A DNA stretch of 64,000 nt from Lycocorax pyrrhopterus obiensis (lineage: Eukaryota > Chordata > Aves > Passeriformes > Paradisaeidae): the NCBI GenBank assembly GCA_014706295.1, contig JACSVZ010000022.1, positions 13,472,830-13,536,829 on the forward strand, in the 5' to 3' direction. Below the pieces are notes generated by a model. The model had not been told where the DNA came from. It made no database searches and was given only the letters and a program-made list of their open reading frames with translations. Positions 1 through 14,210 of the stretch are shown here, piece by piece. Position 1 is the first letter of the stretch. The number at the start of each line of letters is the position of its first letter. The translations under genes were made by a program, and so were the position numbers.

Positions 1-2267
1 GCAAGCTTTGAGATCTTTGAATGAGAGCTGCTCTAAGTAGCACTAAGCAATTTTCTCTCCCTCAAACCAAGATGAAGCCGCGAGCTCCCCACGTCTCCTC
101 AGGCCCCTTGTTACTCTGCCATTTCCCCTCAGCAATCTTCTCATTCCAGACTCTGACATTCTGGCAGCCCAGCTATTTTCAGAAACTATTATCTGAGTTT
201 GAAATTGTGATTTTTCTGCTGGGTCTTTTTTCCAAGCAAGCATTTCGCTACCTAAACTTCAGCAAACTTCCAAGTAGATTCCTAGACACAGCTCTATTTT
301 TTTTTTTTTTGCCATAAAACAAAGAGTTAACTTCACAATGCTGACTTCTCATTTAAGCCATTTTCTGAAGTACAGCTCTGAAAGTGACTTCAGTACTTTT
401 GCCTCAATTTGCTGAGCTTTTTATAAAATCTTGACAAATTTTTTTCCTAACATTAAATAACACATTCTTTGGATGTTCCAAGGTCACGCAGGGTTTTCTG
501 ATGCTGCTGCTGATTCCAAGGTGCCCTAAATTGAGCATTTATTGAAAAGCTTGTTATGAATTTTGTCCTTCAAATTACTCCAGTAAGAGCAATGGAATTT
601 GGCTGCCAAATTGCTTCCAAGGCTGAAGGGTTTCTTTTGCTTCAAGATAGCCGTTAAATAAGAACTTCAATTTTTTTTTTTTTTTAATACAAAATAAATT
701 ATGCAAAAGAATTTGACACCAAAAGGAATTTTTTATGGACTTTATTGGGAACATTCCCTAAGAGTCCATCATCCCCCCTGTGGCTTTCTCCTCAAGTTTC
801 TTCCGAATTTACCAATGCACCTTGAGAACAAGAGTAGCGAAACCGGAAATCTTTCATTTAGAACAAAAATGAGACATTTAATTTTCCTAAACATACAGAG
901 AGGCATGCACAAGATTAATCATTCAACAAAATGTTTTTCTTATTGCATGAAAATACGCAGGGTGGGAATGCAAACAAATTATAATTATTTGGACTCCTGT
1001 TAAACAGACTAGTGAGCCTTGTAATTAGTAACATAATCACTTTAAGACAAATACACTAAATAAAATAATGGATCCTCGGCAGTGCTCCACAGAAAAATGC
1101 TAACAATTTATGCTTTATTAATTAGCTCATTGCTTTATCAAAATTTGGAATTCGGAACCTCGGAGAGTTACCATCTTTGTTGACTGGAGGATTCGCTCTT
1201 GGTTGAACAGAGGCGCAAGAGCAGAAAAGAACTTCCATGGAGTCCTCACACAGCTTTAAGATCTGCTCGTGGGGATGTTGATTATCCAGGACAATGGATC
1301 AATAGAATCCCTGTATTTCAATCCTCTCCTCCAAACACACCCCACCAGCCCTAATTGATTTCTCTGCTGGCTAATGACCAACCCAGATGCTCACTGACTT
1401 GAAAGCGACTGACCAGCACTAAACAGTGTTGTGGCCACGTCCAATGAATCACAGGGACTGAAAAGAGCTGGATAAGCTATTTTTCTGATATATAACCACA
1501 GATGCAACTACTTCTATTACTCAAATCATAAGGCAAAGAATGCTTCATCAACTGACTGCCGGAGTTATTGGAATTAGCCACTCAAGTGCCACTTGCAGGC
1601 ATTAAAAATTCTTCAGAAAATTTCACATTGAGGTGTGTTGATGTGTTGCCCTACATGGAAAAAAAGGGGAAAAAAAAAAGAGTAAGGAGCTGACACCACA
1701 ACATAGACAAGGAATGCCTGAAGCAGCTATAAAGGGAAGGCAGAAGTGGGGCAGATCTGTGCCAGGCCAAGCAGTTCAGGCAGGAGCTGGGGCAGCAGGA
1801 ACAGGCTGAAGCAGAGAAGCTGCCACATTAATCACCAACATGCAAGCCAGGAAAGGTGCTCCAGGATCAAAACTCACCACGTGCCAAGGTCGCTTCAGAG
1901 AACACAAAAAAGGTTCAGTGATGATCTCACATTAAATGTTCATAAGCCCATCAGAGGAATTTACTAATGAAAACTATTTTATCTGAAGAGCTCTCCTAAG
2001 GCCAAGCAGAAATCACAGGTTTCAGCAAGTCTCCACTGAGAAGCAGAAAATTACATTTTAAAACACCACAGAAAGTTAAAGGATTTATAAGCAATATGGG
2101 GGCCCTTAACATGGGGTCTCATATGCACAGGGGCTGTGTGATAGTGGGGACTTGCAGAACTGGGCTCTGCAAAAGGCTCAGCATCATTCAGAAAAGATCT
2201 TCTGAAAGAAGAACAAGTTATTGTAGTCCTTGATAGAACAGAAAGTTCTTAGAAGTGTTTTTGCCTT

Positions 2268-2327
2268 TTTCACAGCATCACAGAATAACCAAGGTTGGAA
2301 GGACATCAAAAAATGGGCTGGTGCAAC
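2268..2327 (-). mobile_element. Short CR1 LINE 3' end fragment
   Basis: TCACAGCATCACAGAATAAC followed by CAAGGTTGGAAGGACATCAA is the reverse complement of a CR1 3' end. Only about 60 bp can be matched, so it is a heavily 5'-truncated copy. It lies within CDH4 intron 2, in the same orientation as the gene. Confidence 0.75.
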
Positions 2328-3260
2328 GTCAGAATTTTTATTTGTTGATCACTCAGTAAATTGTCTATAACTTCAATTAGAAACACAAGCTCTGACTTGC
2401 ATCCAGAGCTACATTTTTTGTTGGTAGAATGATTTCAGCAATACAGGTCTCAAACATAGCATTCAATATTTTTAAAGGTAGGAATTAAGAATTAGTTATG
2501 AAAATTACTTCCTTCAAAAGATCTTCAGAAAAGGCACATCACCAGCAGATATTGCTGCTTGAATTACTCTACTGGAGACAAACATTCCACACCACCGTCC
2601 ACAAAAACCCAGGCGCTCTCTGGACACACACAACAGCTTCTGGGTTTTTTTTAATATTAAATGTAAAAGAAAACCCTTTCCTACTTCTGTTTTGCTCTCC
2701 CTTCTACGGTATGAAAACAATTTGCCTGCTTTCAGACTCTGGCTGTGATTACTTTGTTTTCACTTCATCTGAATGCAGTGAAAAATCTCGGTCACGGCTG
2801 CCGAGAAAAGAGCCAAGAGAATTCATTTGTTGTCCCACGCAGACACGAGATGCTGGTGACACCTGTACCACCACGAGTGCAACTGCACACTGAGAGTGAA
2901 CCTGCTGCCTCCACAGACCCAAACACCCCAATCCCACTTCATTCACTTCTCTAATAACGGCACCAGTTTCCTGGACAAACACGTAACGTCGCAAGAACAG
3001 ATCCACCCTGACAACCAAGGCCAACTGTATAATGCTCATCTAAGTGGCAATAAGATTCATTAATTAGGTTGCTGCTTTAGAGTGTTGTTCCCCTGCAGCA
3101 ATGTTCTGCTCAAGGGTATTTTCAATAGTATTGAATAGATGAAACAATTACTAAGCAAAATCCACTAACTGATGGCCAGAGTCAGATTCCTCAGGCCATG
3201 CTTTAGAGGGTGCATATATACATTTACTGGAACGAGTGACTGAATTTAAGAGAAAAAGAC

Positions 3261-3278
3261 AAAGCAAAGCAAAGCAAA
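3261..3278 (+). repeat. (AAAGC)n short tandem repeat
   Basis: Three full AAAGC copies plus a partial copy in intron 2. It is too short to be notable on its own. Confidence 0.85.
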
Positions 3279-6200
3279 ACCCCAGTGAGGCACAGCCTAG
3301 GTGTTCTCCACCTTTAGAGGTGTGATCTCTAAACCAAAACTCCCCCTTACCAGACACAATTAAGATGTAGAAGGGCTACAGGGTACCTGACTGCACATGC
3401 AAATCAGGCTGTTTGCTATCTAAAGACACATGCTTAACTCTCACAATTAATGGCAGGCAAGGTGAGCTTTATCTACAGTTATTTGCCCTCTCTACTGACA
3501 CCAGTATAAGCAACTTGTAAAAATTGTAAAAACTGGATTCCAGCTGAGTGTTCTCTGTTCAGGTATCTGGCTTGCAGGCCACTGTTTTATTCCAGTAATA
3601 CTATTTTTATAACATGACATAGTTCTAAGCATTTGAATTAAATAAACACAGCACAAATATTTTGGCTCTACTGTAAACACATGAAAAGATTTTCTTGTGA
3701 ATTGTCGGGTTGGCTTTTTTTCCCCTTTCTGCTGCCTCAGTTACTATGATGTTCAGACTGTGCCTCATTAAAGCTGGGAGCAAAAGTAAAAAAGTTTTCA
3801 GCAGAAGTATTATTTTCGAAGTTCAGGATATCTGTAATTCTAACTGATCTTCCACCTGGCATTAAATCTTCAAAGAATGTCAAAAAGTATCTTAGAAACT
3901 TGAGATGCCTGGCTGTATACAGAGAAGGAACAGATGCACCTCTGTAATTTGCCCATAAATAAGTAAAAATGAACCCATCAGCTTTTCAGGGATACTTGAA
4001 TGCAAGGAGGCAAACACATCCTTTTTTCCTTTTCTTGTGTGTTTGTGGTTTATTCATTTTTTTTTCTTACAGTTTTTAAATATCTTTTGAACCAGACCTT
4101 ACAGGGTGCTGGTAAAAACTGCTGTGTTTGTTTTTAGAAACTTACTATGCAGCAGTGCCATCTCGTAACCTTCTGCTACTGCCTTTGGCCTCCAAATTCA
4201 GGGGGACCCATCTGTGGCAGTAAACCACACATGTACCAAGTACATAACTTCTCCCAGAAATAGTGAAAGCTCCGTCTGCAAGAGCTTTCTTTAAGGTCAC
4301 AGCAAGTCAACTGCTGAAGAGAAGTTATCACCATAAATTAAACTATTCCTGAAACCCAGCAGACACTTAACAACTCTCCTAGTTCCCCCTGCTCCTTTTC
4401 ATCTCCAGTTTTAGGCATGCCTCTGAGCAGGAGTGCACACCCTTCTCTAAGCACTCATCTAGCTGAGCAAAGAAGGGAAAGAAGAGAAAATCCATAAATT
4501 TGAAAGACATTTAGTTAAAGTTTTTAATGGTGACAAGTTTCAGAAGACAGATCTAAAAATCAGGTTGTGGCCAGTCCAAAACCACTTAGGTTCAAATTTG
4601 AACCTTCATGTTTTATTCTTTACAGATTAATAAACACATTCTGACTACTCTTCTTCCAACTGATTTGACCTGATTTGAACTGATATCTAAAACATGATGT
4701 AGGAGTAGTGGACTAAAGGATGTGAATTTAAAAAAATCCTTTACAGTCACCTGTGCAGAAATGACACACAATTTGTGGCTTGCAAATTCAGAAGGAGTCA
4801 GCTACACAAGCACAGGTGAGGAACTCCCACAGCAGGAAATCCTTCGGGCTGATGGCATTCCCGAGCTTGACAAAAGTGTGTCTGGGTGGGTGATCAGATG
4901 GGGCATCACGCTGATGCTTTGTTCTCTTCAGTAGGCTGTGCTGGGTTCTGTAATGAGCCTCAACGTCGACATCTGAATAACACATCTAGGGAGGAATCCT
5001 TTCATTCCCTTATCGAGAAGGCGCAGAATGAAAAGAAACAAAGAAATCAGCTGGTTTCTGCTAAACGTTCCGGTGCCAATTATGAAGCTGAGAATGGAGT
5101 AAGATGTACATCAGTGGCTGACAGCCACTGCAGATATTATTTCCCCTTATCTCGTGTCATGATACTGGCACGCTTCTTTCCGTTTTCCTCGGTGTTTTCT
5201 ACTCCTCCTCCAGGACTGCACAACGAGACAGGGAAAAACTTCCAGCGCTTCAGGAGCAGCTGTGCGGACCTGGGCAGTGCCCCAGCCAGCTCGGGTTGTC
5301 TGTCCTGCTCTAAAGGCCACGTGTGTGACCACTGCCTCCCACCTGGCTCCAGAGTGGTGTAAGCTTCCCATTTCTCTTCTATTACTTTCCCCCATTCATA
5401 GATGTTCAGGCTTGAAGAATCTTCCTTTTCAATTATTCAGGTCTAGAGGGTGCCTTTCTCCTGCCCTTTCTGAAAAAAACCACATCCTTAAAGACAACAA
5501 TAACACAGAAACCCCAAACCAAAACCAAAAAATAACACACCAAAACGTCCTGAACTGATTTCCGTATCACCCTGCTCTAAAACATCATCTGAGCAGGAGA
5601 CTGAACAGCCACCCAAAGGCATCTCCTGTTTGTTTTATTAATTATTGACTTCATGATAAGAGCTGGGAGACCCCATACACGGCCAGGATCCCACTATCCA
5701 TTTGCTTTATAAACTCAGGTCAGGAAAATGGTGATCTCCATCTCAGAGAGTATTTGCAATCTAAGAAAAGATCAAGAGGTAGATCCAGAGGAAGACAAGT
5801 GCACAACTGAACCAGGATTAGTCAATAAGTAAGAACAAAAAATTACACATTTAGTTTGCGAGTTGTTTTAATTTGAAGACATTTATTTCTGTCACATCCT
5901 TACAGAACTAATAGCAATTCATCACATGTACACCTGGAACGGAGCAGGATGTCTGATACCTGACAGACATTCACCACTTTGCCACAGGTTATACGCAAGT
6001 CCTCGACAGAGAGGACTAAAGTAGAGAATGTATCTCACATCTGAATTCGAGGAAATAGTTATGAGCAGTATTCCCCTCCTTCTATAAGCTTTGATCAAGG
6101 AGACTCAAGAAATATGTTCTACCACGTTTTGATTTCACTCGAGGGCTTTTTGTTATTTAAATAGTGAATAAAGATGACAGGCAAATACTCTAATTAGCAC

Positions 6201-9200
6201 AAATATCTTGTTTCCTGAAACTTCGAGCAATTTTTAAACATCTCTTGCTCAGTGTTACTATGAAGCTCTCCATTCCCAACCCTGAGCAACTGCGGGTCTT
6301 TTGTCTGACGCAAAGACACTTTTCTCTTCCATTTTTGGGAGGAAATAAGGCATTCCCACCTGCACCATCCCTGCCCACCCACGTGGGAGCGGAGGGGCAG
6401 TGGGAGCCCTGGATGCTCTCACATTCCAGAGGGTCAGTGGATTCTACCGGGCTAAGGCACATCTGCTGGGAGTCACTCAATGCCCATTTGCAAAGCTCAA
6501 AGGTCAAAGCAGATTTCATTTCACTTGGTAGCTCCCTCCAAGGGCAAGTCCCCCACCTGCTGGAAAATCCATCAGGGCTCTTACTAAACCTCGAGTGTTT
6601 TGGTTCTCTGTCAAAATTTTGAATCTCCCTTCTCTCGTAAGGATACAACAATCACCAAATTAGACCTCAAACAACCTCTATGGGTCAGCTACTACATTTA
6701 TGACAAGAAGGCTCTTATATTTGGCTAAGCATATGCCAAAATGAATCATGACAAACTTTATTAATGCATAAAAGCCATCACTGCTGGACTGCCCTCAGCC
6801 TGAAGCGTGAGGTGACAGGGTCCTGGCGGCATCGAGAGCTTGTGATAATTGAAGTCTGAAAATACTTCACAGAACAGCTGAAATACCAATTTATATTTAA
6901 AGAATATATTGAATTACCACGGATCACACAAAAAGGGGGACTAGAACTTACATATTTTGTTGCTGGACTTTGAGCTCAGCATTTTACTAAAGGCCATCTC
7001 GTTTTGGCCTAGATAAATTGGAAAGATTATTCAACTGATGTGTTCTCTGGAACACCGCAGATCTGGTGCTAATAAGGGAATTTAATTAGATGGACAAGCC
7101 TTGACAGCAATCCATTTCCAATACACTTAGTATTGAAATAGGTCTGGGAGTTCCGAGATTTGTAGAAGAAATCCACTACTCAAGTTAATGTGGAAAAATA
7201 TCTGAACGTTTTGACTAACCAAGATGTAGGCTTTTGTTTTTCTGACTTTGTTTGTGAAATACATCACATTACAAACAATTACACCGACAGATGAAACCCC
7301 TGTTCCAAACGTACATGCGATAGAGTTTGAGCAGAATTGATTTTTCCCTTTGTACTGGTAAATCTCACTAATTCCCTGGAAATCAGCTGAGGACAACAGC
7401 CCATCCAGCAGCGCTTCCACACAGATCACCCACTGTTCCACCTGCCTCCAGCAGCACCCAAAGCCCCAGACAGAGCAGAGCTGCTGAGCACAAGGGCTTG
7501 GTACAGCCCCAAAACAGGATCTCTTTTAGGGTATTTACAACAGAAAAAGACATGCACACAGACAAAAGGCACAGAATAATAATAATAAAAAAAAATGACA
7601 CAAAGCCAGTACTTTCTAAAATTGTAGAGGGAACCAGCCTGCCAGCAGGCTGATGAAACACTTGAGATAAAGTAGCATAATCAATAACAATGCTGCACCT
7701 TTAAAACCAGCGAGTACAACACGATCAATTCATATCTCGGTGAAGTAGCGTAATAAAAATCTGCAACTACAATAAGCTAATTTAATGATACTTTATCAAG
7801 CGCTCACATTTCCATCCACTGTTGTTCACGGCAGGATGAAGCCTGTGTAAAAATATGTCATGAGTCAATATGGCATTCTACTGAAGAGAAAAGACCCACA
7901 TCATTAAAATCTTAAATAAGCTTTCATTAAATAAAATACATGAAATTAGCTCCTTCAAAAGAGTTTAATTAGTCAACACATGCAGGTTGAACTCACAATC
8001 TGCCATTGTGGTCTTTTAAGCCGTTCGTTTTCTTAAAGCCTTGTCATAAGAAGGATATTTTTTTATTGTTATTATTTTTATAATATGGTGGGAAACCACA
8101 GTTCCTTTATGAAAAAGACAAAGTATCCCTTGCAAACAGCAAGACACATTTTCATTGCTGCTCTGTATAGAGCACTACCTTGTTAAGGCAATTTCAATCA
8201 TTTTACGCATCTTCATTAAGTCAGAGATACGGTTCAGCTTTTCACAGAGAAAAACCTTAGCAGCTGCAGAGAAAAGGAGGGACAACAGATTCTTAAACAG
8301 AAAAGAGAAATTACCAGTTATCTAGCTTGAAATGAAGCCTCTGGGAAGCCCCATCTGCAGTCTCAGTCATTACAAATCACAATAATTACGTGAGCTCTCA
8401 GCCCATATATAAAATTTCAATACCTATGAAGAGCTGCAATACTGCAACGTCCACAACACAGAAACATTGCCAGCTCATTTTGCCAGGCTTCAGGCTACTT
8501 GTAACACCGAGAGAAGATGAATCAATAAAATGTTATCAGTAAAACAGTTTGATTCCTGCACAGTTAAGCGCATGGCCACTTCTATATTTCAATCCCCTCA
8601 GGTCAATATAATTTTACACAGTTACCCAATTCTCAGCAGTGAAATGATACTGGTAGATGTTTCAGATATTCTAAAGCACTTATTTCTACATGGGGGTGAA
8701 AAGAAAAAAAAGGAAAAAAAAGCATCTCTTGTTTCCTATCTGGTTCAAAGTTGAGTTTTTAGACTGGTCTTAAATGCAACTCTTTACCCCAGCTCCAGCA
8801 AATTAAGTCCCTCTGAACAGTTCCCTCAGCCAAATCCTGGGTGTCCTATTCACCCAGTGCTTAAACAGGCATTTGGGAAGAAAAACAAGTCAAATCTGGA
8901 TTCGGCCTTTCATTTGAACTAAATCTGAGACATGAAATAAGATGTAATTTCTGCCTACTCAAGAAAATCAGTCCATTTAAGCAAATTGAACTATTCCCCA
9001 GTAAATTCTGCTAGGTTAGTCACCACAAGGGCTGAAGAAACTCTAAATGCTGCTGACAAAGACTAACTGCACAGTTAATGCAACATTTTGCCTCATACCC
9101 AGATAATTCTTCATGCACACTCTGAACTACCAGCTTCCCACCTGGGTCTGCAATAAAATAATGCCTCAGGTTAATCACATACCTCCAGAGAGCTGCATTT

Positions 9201-9465
9201 TTTGCATAAATAAGAGCAACAAGTGTGCTTCCAAACCCAAGGAAGAAATAATCATGTCCAATAAACTACAGTGCTCCAGAAAGAAGGAATACTCACAAGG
9301 AATCTCTTTTTAGATACAGGTCCACCTTGACTTAACTAGACAACGTCCTAATGAAACAGAATAAACCTATTATTGGACCAGCCATGGGCACTGTGAAGTC
9401 AAAGAGAACTGATTTCAGCTGGACAGGACCTTAGTCCCAAAATGTCAAAATAACTCTTCAATTGT

Positions 9466-9485
9466 ATTTCATTTCATTTCATTTC
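9466..9485 (+). repeat. (ATTTC)4 tandem repeat
   Basis: Four exact copies of the pentamer ATTTC in CDH4 intron 2, followed by similar CAATTTCATCTCATTTG sequence. Confidence 0.9.
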
Positions 9486-12400
9486 ACCACCAATTTCATC
9501 TCATTTGTTTGCTTCATTAACTCTTGCACTACAGACAACACTAGGGCACTCAAAGGCAAAAAGTATTCTTGGGGATTTTTTTATTGTAATACAAGACTGT
9601 TTATTCCCATGTTTAGTTCTCAGAAAAAGTAATGAACATTTTAATAACAAGAAAATTCATAAAGCACCATCTTCTCTCCTGCCATAGCTCTTTTAAAAGG
9701 CTTAGTTAATCTTCAACACTTAAAGGGTGGAGGAAATATCTGAGGGACAAAGTTCCCTGGTTTATATGGTGCAATTCCCTTGCCACATATGTCTTACTGG
9801 GAAATTACATGGATTTCCCAAATACTGGCACTGAATTTTTTAGTAGTTAAAAAATTAGCAGAAAAGGCCCAATTGCTAAGAAATAAAGCACACAAATTTA
9901 TGGAAAGATAAAGCTGCACTAACCCATTAATTTTTATATTTTGTTATATCACCAAAACTGCTCTCATTACTTTCTTCTGAACAAGTTTCATAATTGCAAA
10001 TTCTCAGACAGTAAAACTTAAGTGATCTCCATACTCTGCTTTCCTCCTAAATAATGAGCCAAGCACCACAGACACACACAGGAGAAAGCAGCCTGTCTAT
10101 TTTACTAGAAGACTGAGCTCATGAAAATCCAACTGCATCAATCCTTCTTTTATTATTCTTTCAAACTTCCCAAATCAAATAACTTTCTTGAGCTTGGCTA
10201 GAGCCTTCTGAATAGAAATTCCACAGGGGAAAGAGGTTTTAGATTAACAGCACAGTACATTCAGAAATCAATAGATAAACCCTCTGTGCAGCAGCTCTAC
10301 CCGAGTCCATGAGACTGAACTAGGGCTCAGAAAATAGAACAAACCACTCAGAAACAAATTTCCTAATCTGCCCACTTTTGTTTTTGCACTGACACCAGCA
10401 ACATGAACTTCACCTCTGTATCACACCCAGAGAATTATTGCCTGATGTTCTGAATCAAGAATACTTTTTATTTGCAAAAATATATTCATCTTTGTAACAA
10501 AACCAGAGGGTTTTGTATGGTGGTGCTTTTCTTTTTTTTATTTTTAAACTACAGAGTTAAAGCTGAAAGGCAATAATGCAACTCCAAGATAACCACATGT
10601 GGGGTGCCCATCCTGATATAATGCAAGCCCCTTAAAGCTGTAAAACAATGTGATTAGAAGTCAGGTGAGGGAGAAGGGACAGAGTGAAGCTTCTAAACTT
10701 ATGGTGAAAATTCTTTAAGCCTGATCTCAACTTCACTCCAACACCTGGCCTGGACAGGATCAGCTTAGATTGTTCTCTATGCTGGAAGCAGGATGGCTTT
10801 TACTTGATCTGTTTGACCTTTTCTCTCCTCGTTAACAGTTGCTTTCTCCATTTGCCAGAGTCCCTTTCACAATCACGAGGGCTGGAGGGGAAAGGGTAAA
10901 TCAGAGCAAGAGCACCACTTGGCCAAAGACAGTCGGAGCAATTTCACTGCGAGCAGCAGTCACGGAGCCCAACTGCAGAGCCCAGCAGAGCTGGCTCTGC
11001 TTTGGAAATACACAAAGCCAGCAGCTGCCAGAGAACAGAAAACATGCTTCTGCCTCTGCCCATGTGCCTGTTACAGCAGCCACAGGCATCCCAGCTCTGT
11101 AGGATGTGAACAGGGCACAGCCCACCACAAAGGGCATCTCCCCGCTGCACCCCCTTGGTCCAACTCCAAACCTGCTCAGATTAGATGAGAAATGTACCTG
11201 TACTGAGACACAAACGGAAATGGATTTCCCCAAATTTCGGTAAGCTGGAACAGCCCTGATGGCACAAGCCCCCAGCCTCACTGGTGCTCCTGTTGCGTTA
11301 TATTCATTAAATCCCACATTCGTTATTTATTATCCTGCATTTCTGTAAGGCAAATCTAAAGAAACGTTGCCATGACAAATGCACACAGTGGAGTTTTCAT
11401 ACTAACTTGATCCACATGATGTCCCTTCCCTCCATTAGAAGAGCCCCACTTTAGTGTATCTCAACAAGACAATCAAAATATTTTCAGTCCTGCTGCCGTG
11501 AGCCTCACAAAGGGGCCGATCGCCAAATCCAAAAATCCTCTGCAGCGAAGCAGAAGAGCTTTACACACAGCCAGACCTCTCAGATGCCATGGGCTAGGAT
11601 ACCATGTTATAAGGCTGTAAAACTATGGCCTGTGGCTCCAGTCCAGCCTGCAGAGTAATTTAATCTAACTCACAAAGAAATCAGGAAAATGGCCTCTGCT
11701 GTGCTGAATCAGCAGTGCTGGAAGCCGTGCCACCCTCTATCAGCTCGTAAGAGAGTGCTTTGTCCACGGTGCCAACTCTGTGTAGAGCAACTATTGGGCA
11801 AAAGAAAGGACCAGCAGGAATATTATGTGCCAGATTTTCAGTAGATGTAAGTCAGAATACTTCCAATGACTTAAGGAGCTGCACCGATTTACATCATTTC
11901 AGGATTATAAGGATTTACATCCACTGGAAGTTTCACTTCTCCTTTTTGGTCTTTTAATTAAAAGAATGGCGTAGACTTGGCAGCAGTATGAGCCTTCAAG
12001 ACACTGAGATTTGGGAAGGATGCTGAAAAAGTTTTAGGCTCAGGGAAATGGCAATAAGCCATTTTTAGTTTAAAAAGATACAGTGGCCAAATTGAAATTC
12101 ACAGGATGTATATAAATTCTGGTCTACACACGAGCAATATACATAAGCATATATTTTCACTCTTTACACTGGAGCTCCCTAAATATAACAATGGCAAAAG
12201 AACAGCAATAAATGAAAACTTTGTTCATTCAATCTGGTTATATACCATGAAAAACTATCAGCACAGATGTTATCCCTATTTATGAGTCACAACCAGAGCC
12301 AAAACAAATGCCATGTATTACTTAATTTTTTCTCCTAACTGCAAGTGCCAAAAAAATGACTGCCACTGGGATCAGGAAAAAACACACAAGTGGAAAAAAA

Positions 12401-14008
12401 CGAGGGGGTACTGCTCCTGAGGAAGCAAGCCAACTAGGCAAAGTTTGGCTTGCTCCGATTTCCAAATAAACTCAGAACGAGTACAACATGTCTTGTGACC
12501 TCAGAGCAGTTTGTATTGCTCATCTGCTCACTTCTCAAAGAAAGATCCATTACAAACTTTATAAAATGTGCCTAAAACCACCCTCAGAAACATGCACACA
12601 TCTCACTTGTTTCCTGTAGATGACCATGATGGGGAGAGAATAGAAGGAAAGTGGGATCTGGTGCCTGAGATCCTGAAATGGGGAACAGATCGATGCTTTA
12701 AGGCTGCAGGTGAGCAGGACCTGTAGGTATGGCCACGGGCAGAACTACACACAGATGCTCTTCAAGCTATTTCTGTGGCACAGTGACCCACTCCCAGCCC
12801 AGCTGAGCCCTCAGAAACACTTAAAAATAGGCTCATAAATAAACAGGCCACTGTTACCAGTGCAGTTCAGCTGGTGTGTTACACAAGAACTTAAAAATAA
12901 ACTGTTCCAGAAGCCACCTCAGGAAAGCAAAACTTAAGCCCAAATGCCTCTGTGTTGAAGAAATGCAGCCTCATTCCATCGTGCCTTTTTCACTACTCAC
13001 CTCTGAACAGGTCAGTTTTAAATCTCCTTCTTCCAACGAGTCCAATTTAAACGTGTTCTTCAAAGGCTTCTGCAATTTTAGGAGTATTAAATTTTATACC
13101 TCCTAAGCTATTTATTAGCTGAGGAAGTACTTAATTGACATGCACCAGATATTAACTTTTTCTGAGCATGTGTTACAGATTTTGATATATAACCTTGAGG
13201 TTTTTTCTTTACTTTTTGTTGTTGGGTTTGTTGGTTTGTTTGGTTTGTTTGTTTTTCCCTTTTCAGGACAGCTCTCCTAAGAACAGATTTCTCAGTGAGT
13301 GGATTCCCTACAAATTTCTCCTGCAAGTGCAGACAGATACACTGCAATAAAAGACTGCTCACAAGAGACCCCGATGCAGATGAAAGGTCAAAAAACCACT
13401 TAGACTGTTAATAAACTGTTGCAGAAATATTGCCTTTGCTTTAGGTCTCCATAATTTGCACCACTTCTGGCATTGTCCAGACCCAACATGAGCCCTGGCC
13501 CAGCAGTCTCCAGGACTCAAGGCACCCACATCTCTTTCCCCCCCCCACCCTTATTTTAATTTTCTATTTTTTTTTCCAGAACAGCCCCACTCCACAGATG
13601 TTGAACTCTCCCTCGTACAGGTGCATTGCAAAAGAACACAACTGCTGCATTAACAGAACTTTGCTTCATCGTCACATCTTCCAGGCAATGAAACCTGCTC
13701 TGTTATGGCACAGGTAAAATCGGCTGTGCCGCCATTGCTCGGCTCTGCTTCTCTTTAACAGGATACAGCCAACGTCGTGTCTCAATCCACAGCAGAAAGG
13801 GAAAATACAACTTTGGTTTATTGGAAATACCAGGAAAATTCATTCTGGTAAAACGTCTCATCTCTGCCAAAACACCACAGTTAATTCAGCACTCACAGGA
13901 ACTCCCTCAGTGCCATGCCCTGGGTGTTCAGTGAGCAGGGTGGGATTAAACCTCTGCTAACAGCAGCCCAGACATTTCTAACTGCCCACACAGCCCTTCT
14001 GGGGGGCT

Positions 14009-14210
14009 TCACAGAATTGCTTGGGTTGGAAATGCCCTCTAAGATCATCAGCCACTCACTGACCCATGCCCCCAGGTGCCACATCCTCATGGTTCTTAAA
14101 TCCCCTCAGGGATGGTGACTCCACCACTGCCTCGAGCATCCTCTTCCAATGTTTAACAACCCCCACGGTGATGAAATTTTGCTACTGCCCAACCTAAACC
14201 TCCTCCCTTT
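14009..14210 (-). mobile_element. CR1 LINE fragment
   Basis: The order of blocks follows the reverse complement of the CR1 3' region: TCACAGAATTGCTTGGGTTG, CTCTAAGATCATCAGCCACT, CCTCAGGGATGGTGACTCCA, ATCCTCTTCCAATGTTTAAC, and CCCAACCTAAACCTCCTCCC. It is diverged and 5'-truncated. Open frames crossing it on both strands are by-products. Confidence 0.85.

Noticed and set aside
4886..5362. 158-codon plus-strand frame in intron 2
   Set aside because: No recognisable domain or splice-supported exon; the length is within chance for 64 kb in six frames.
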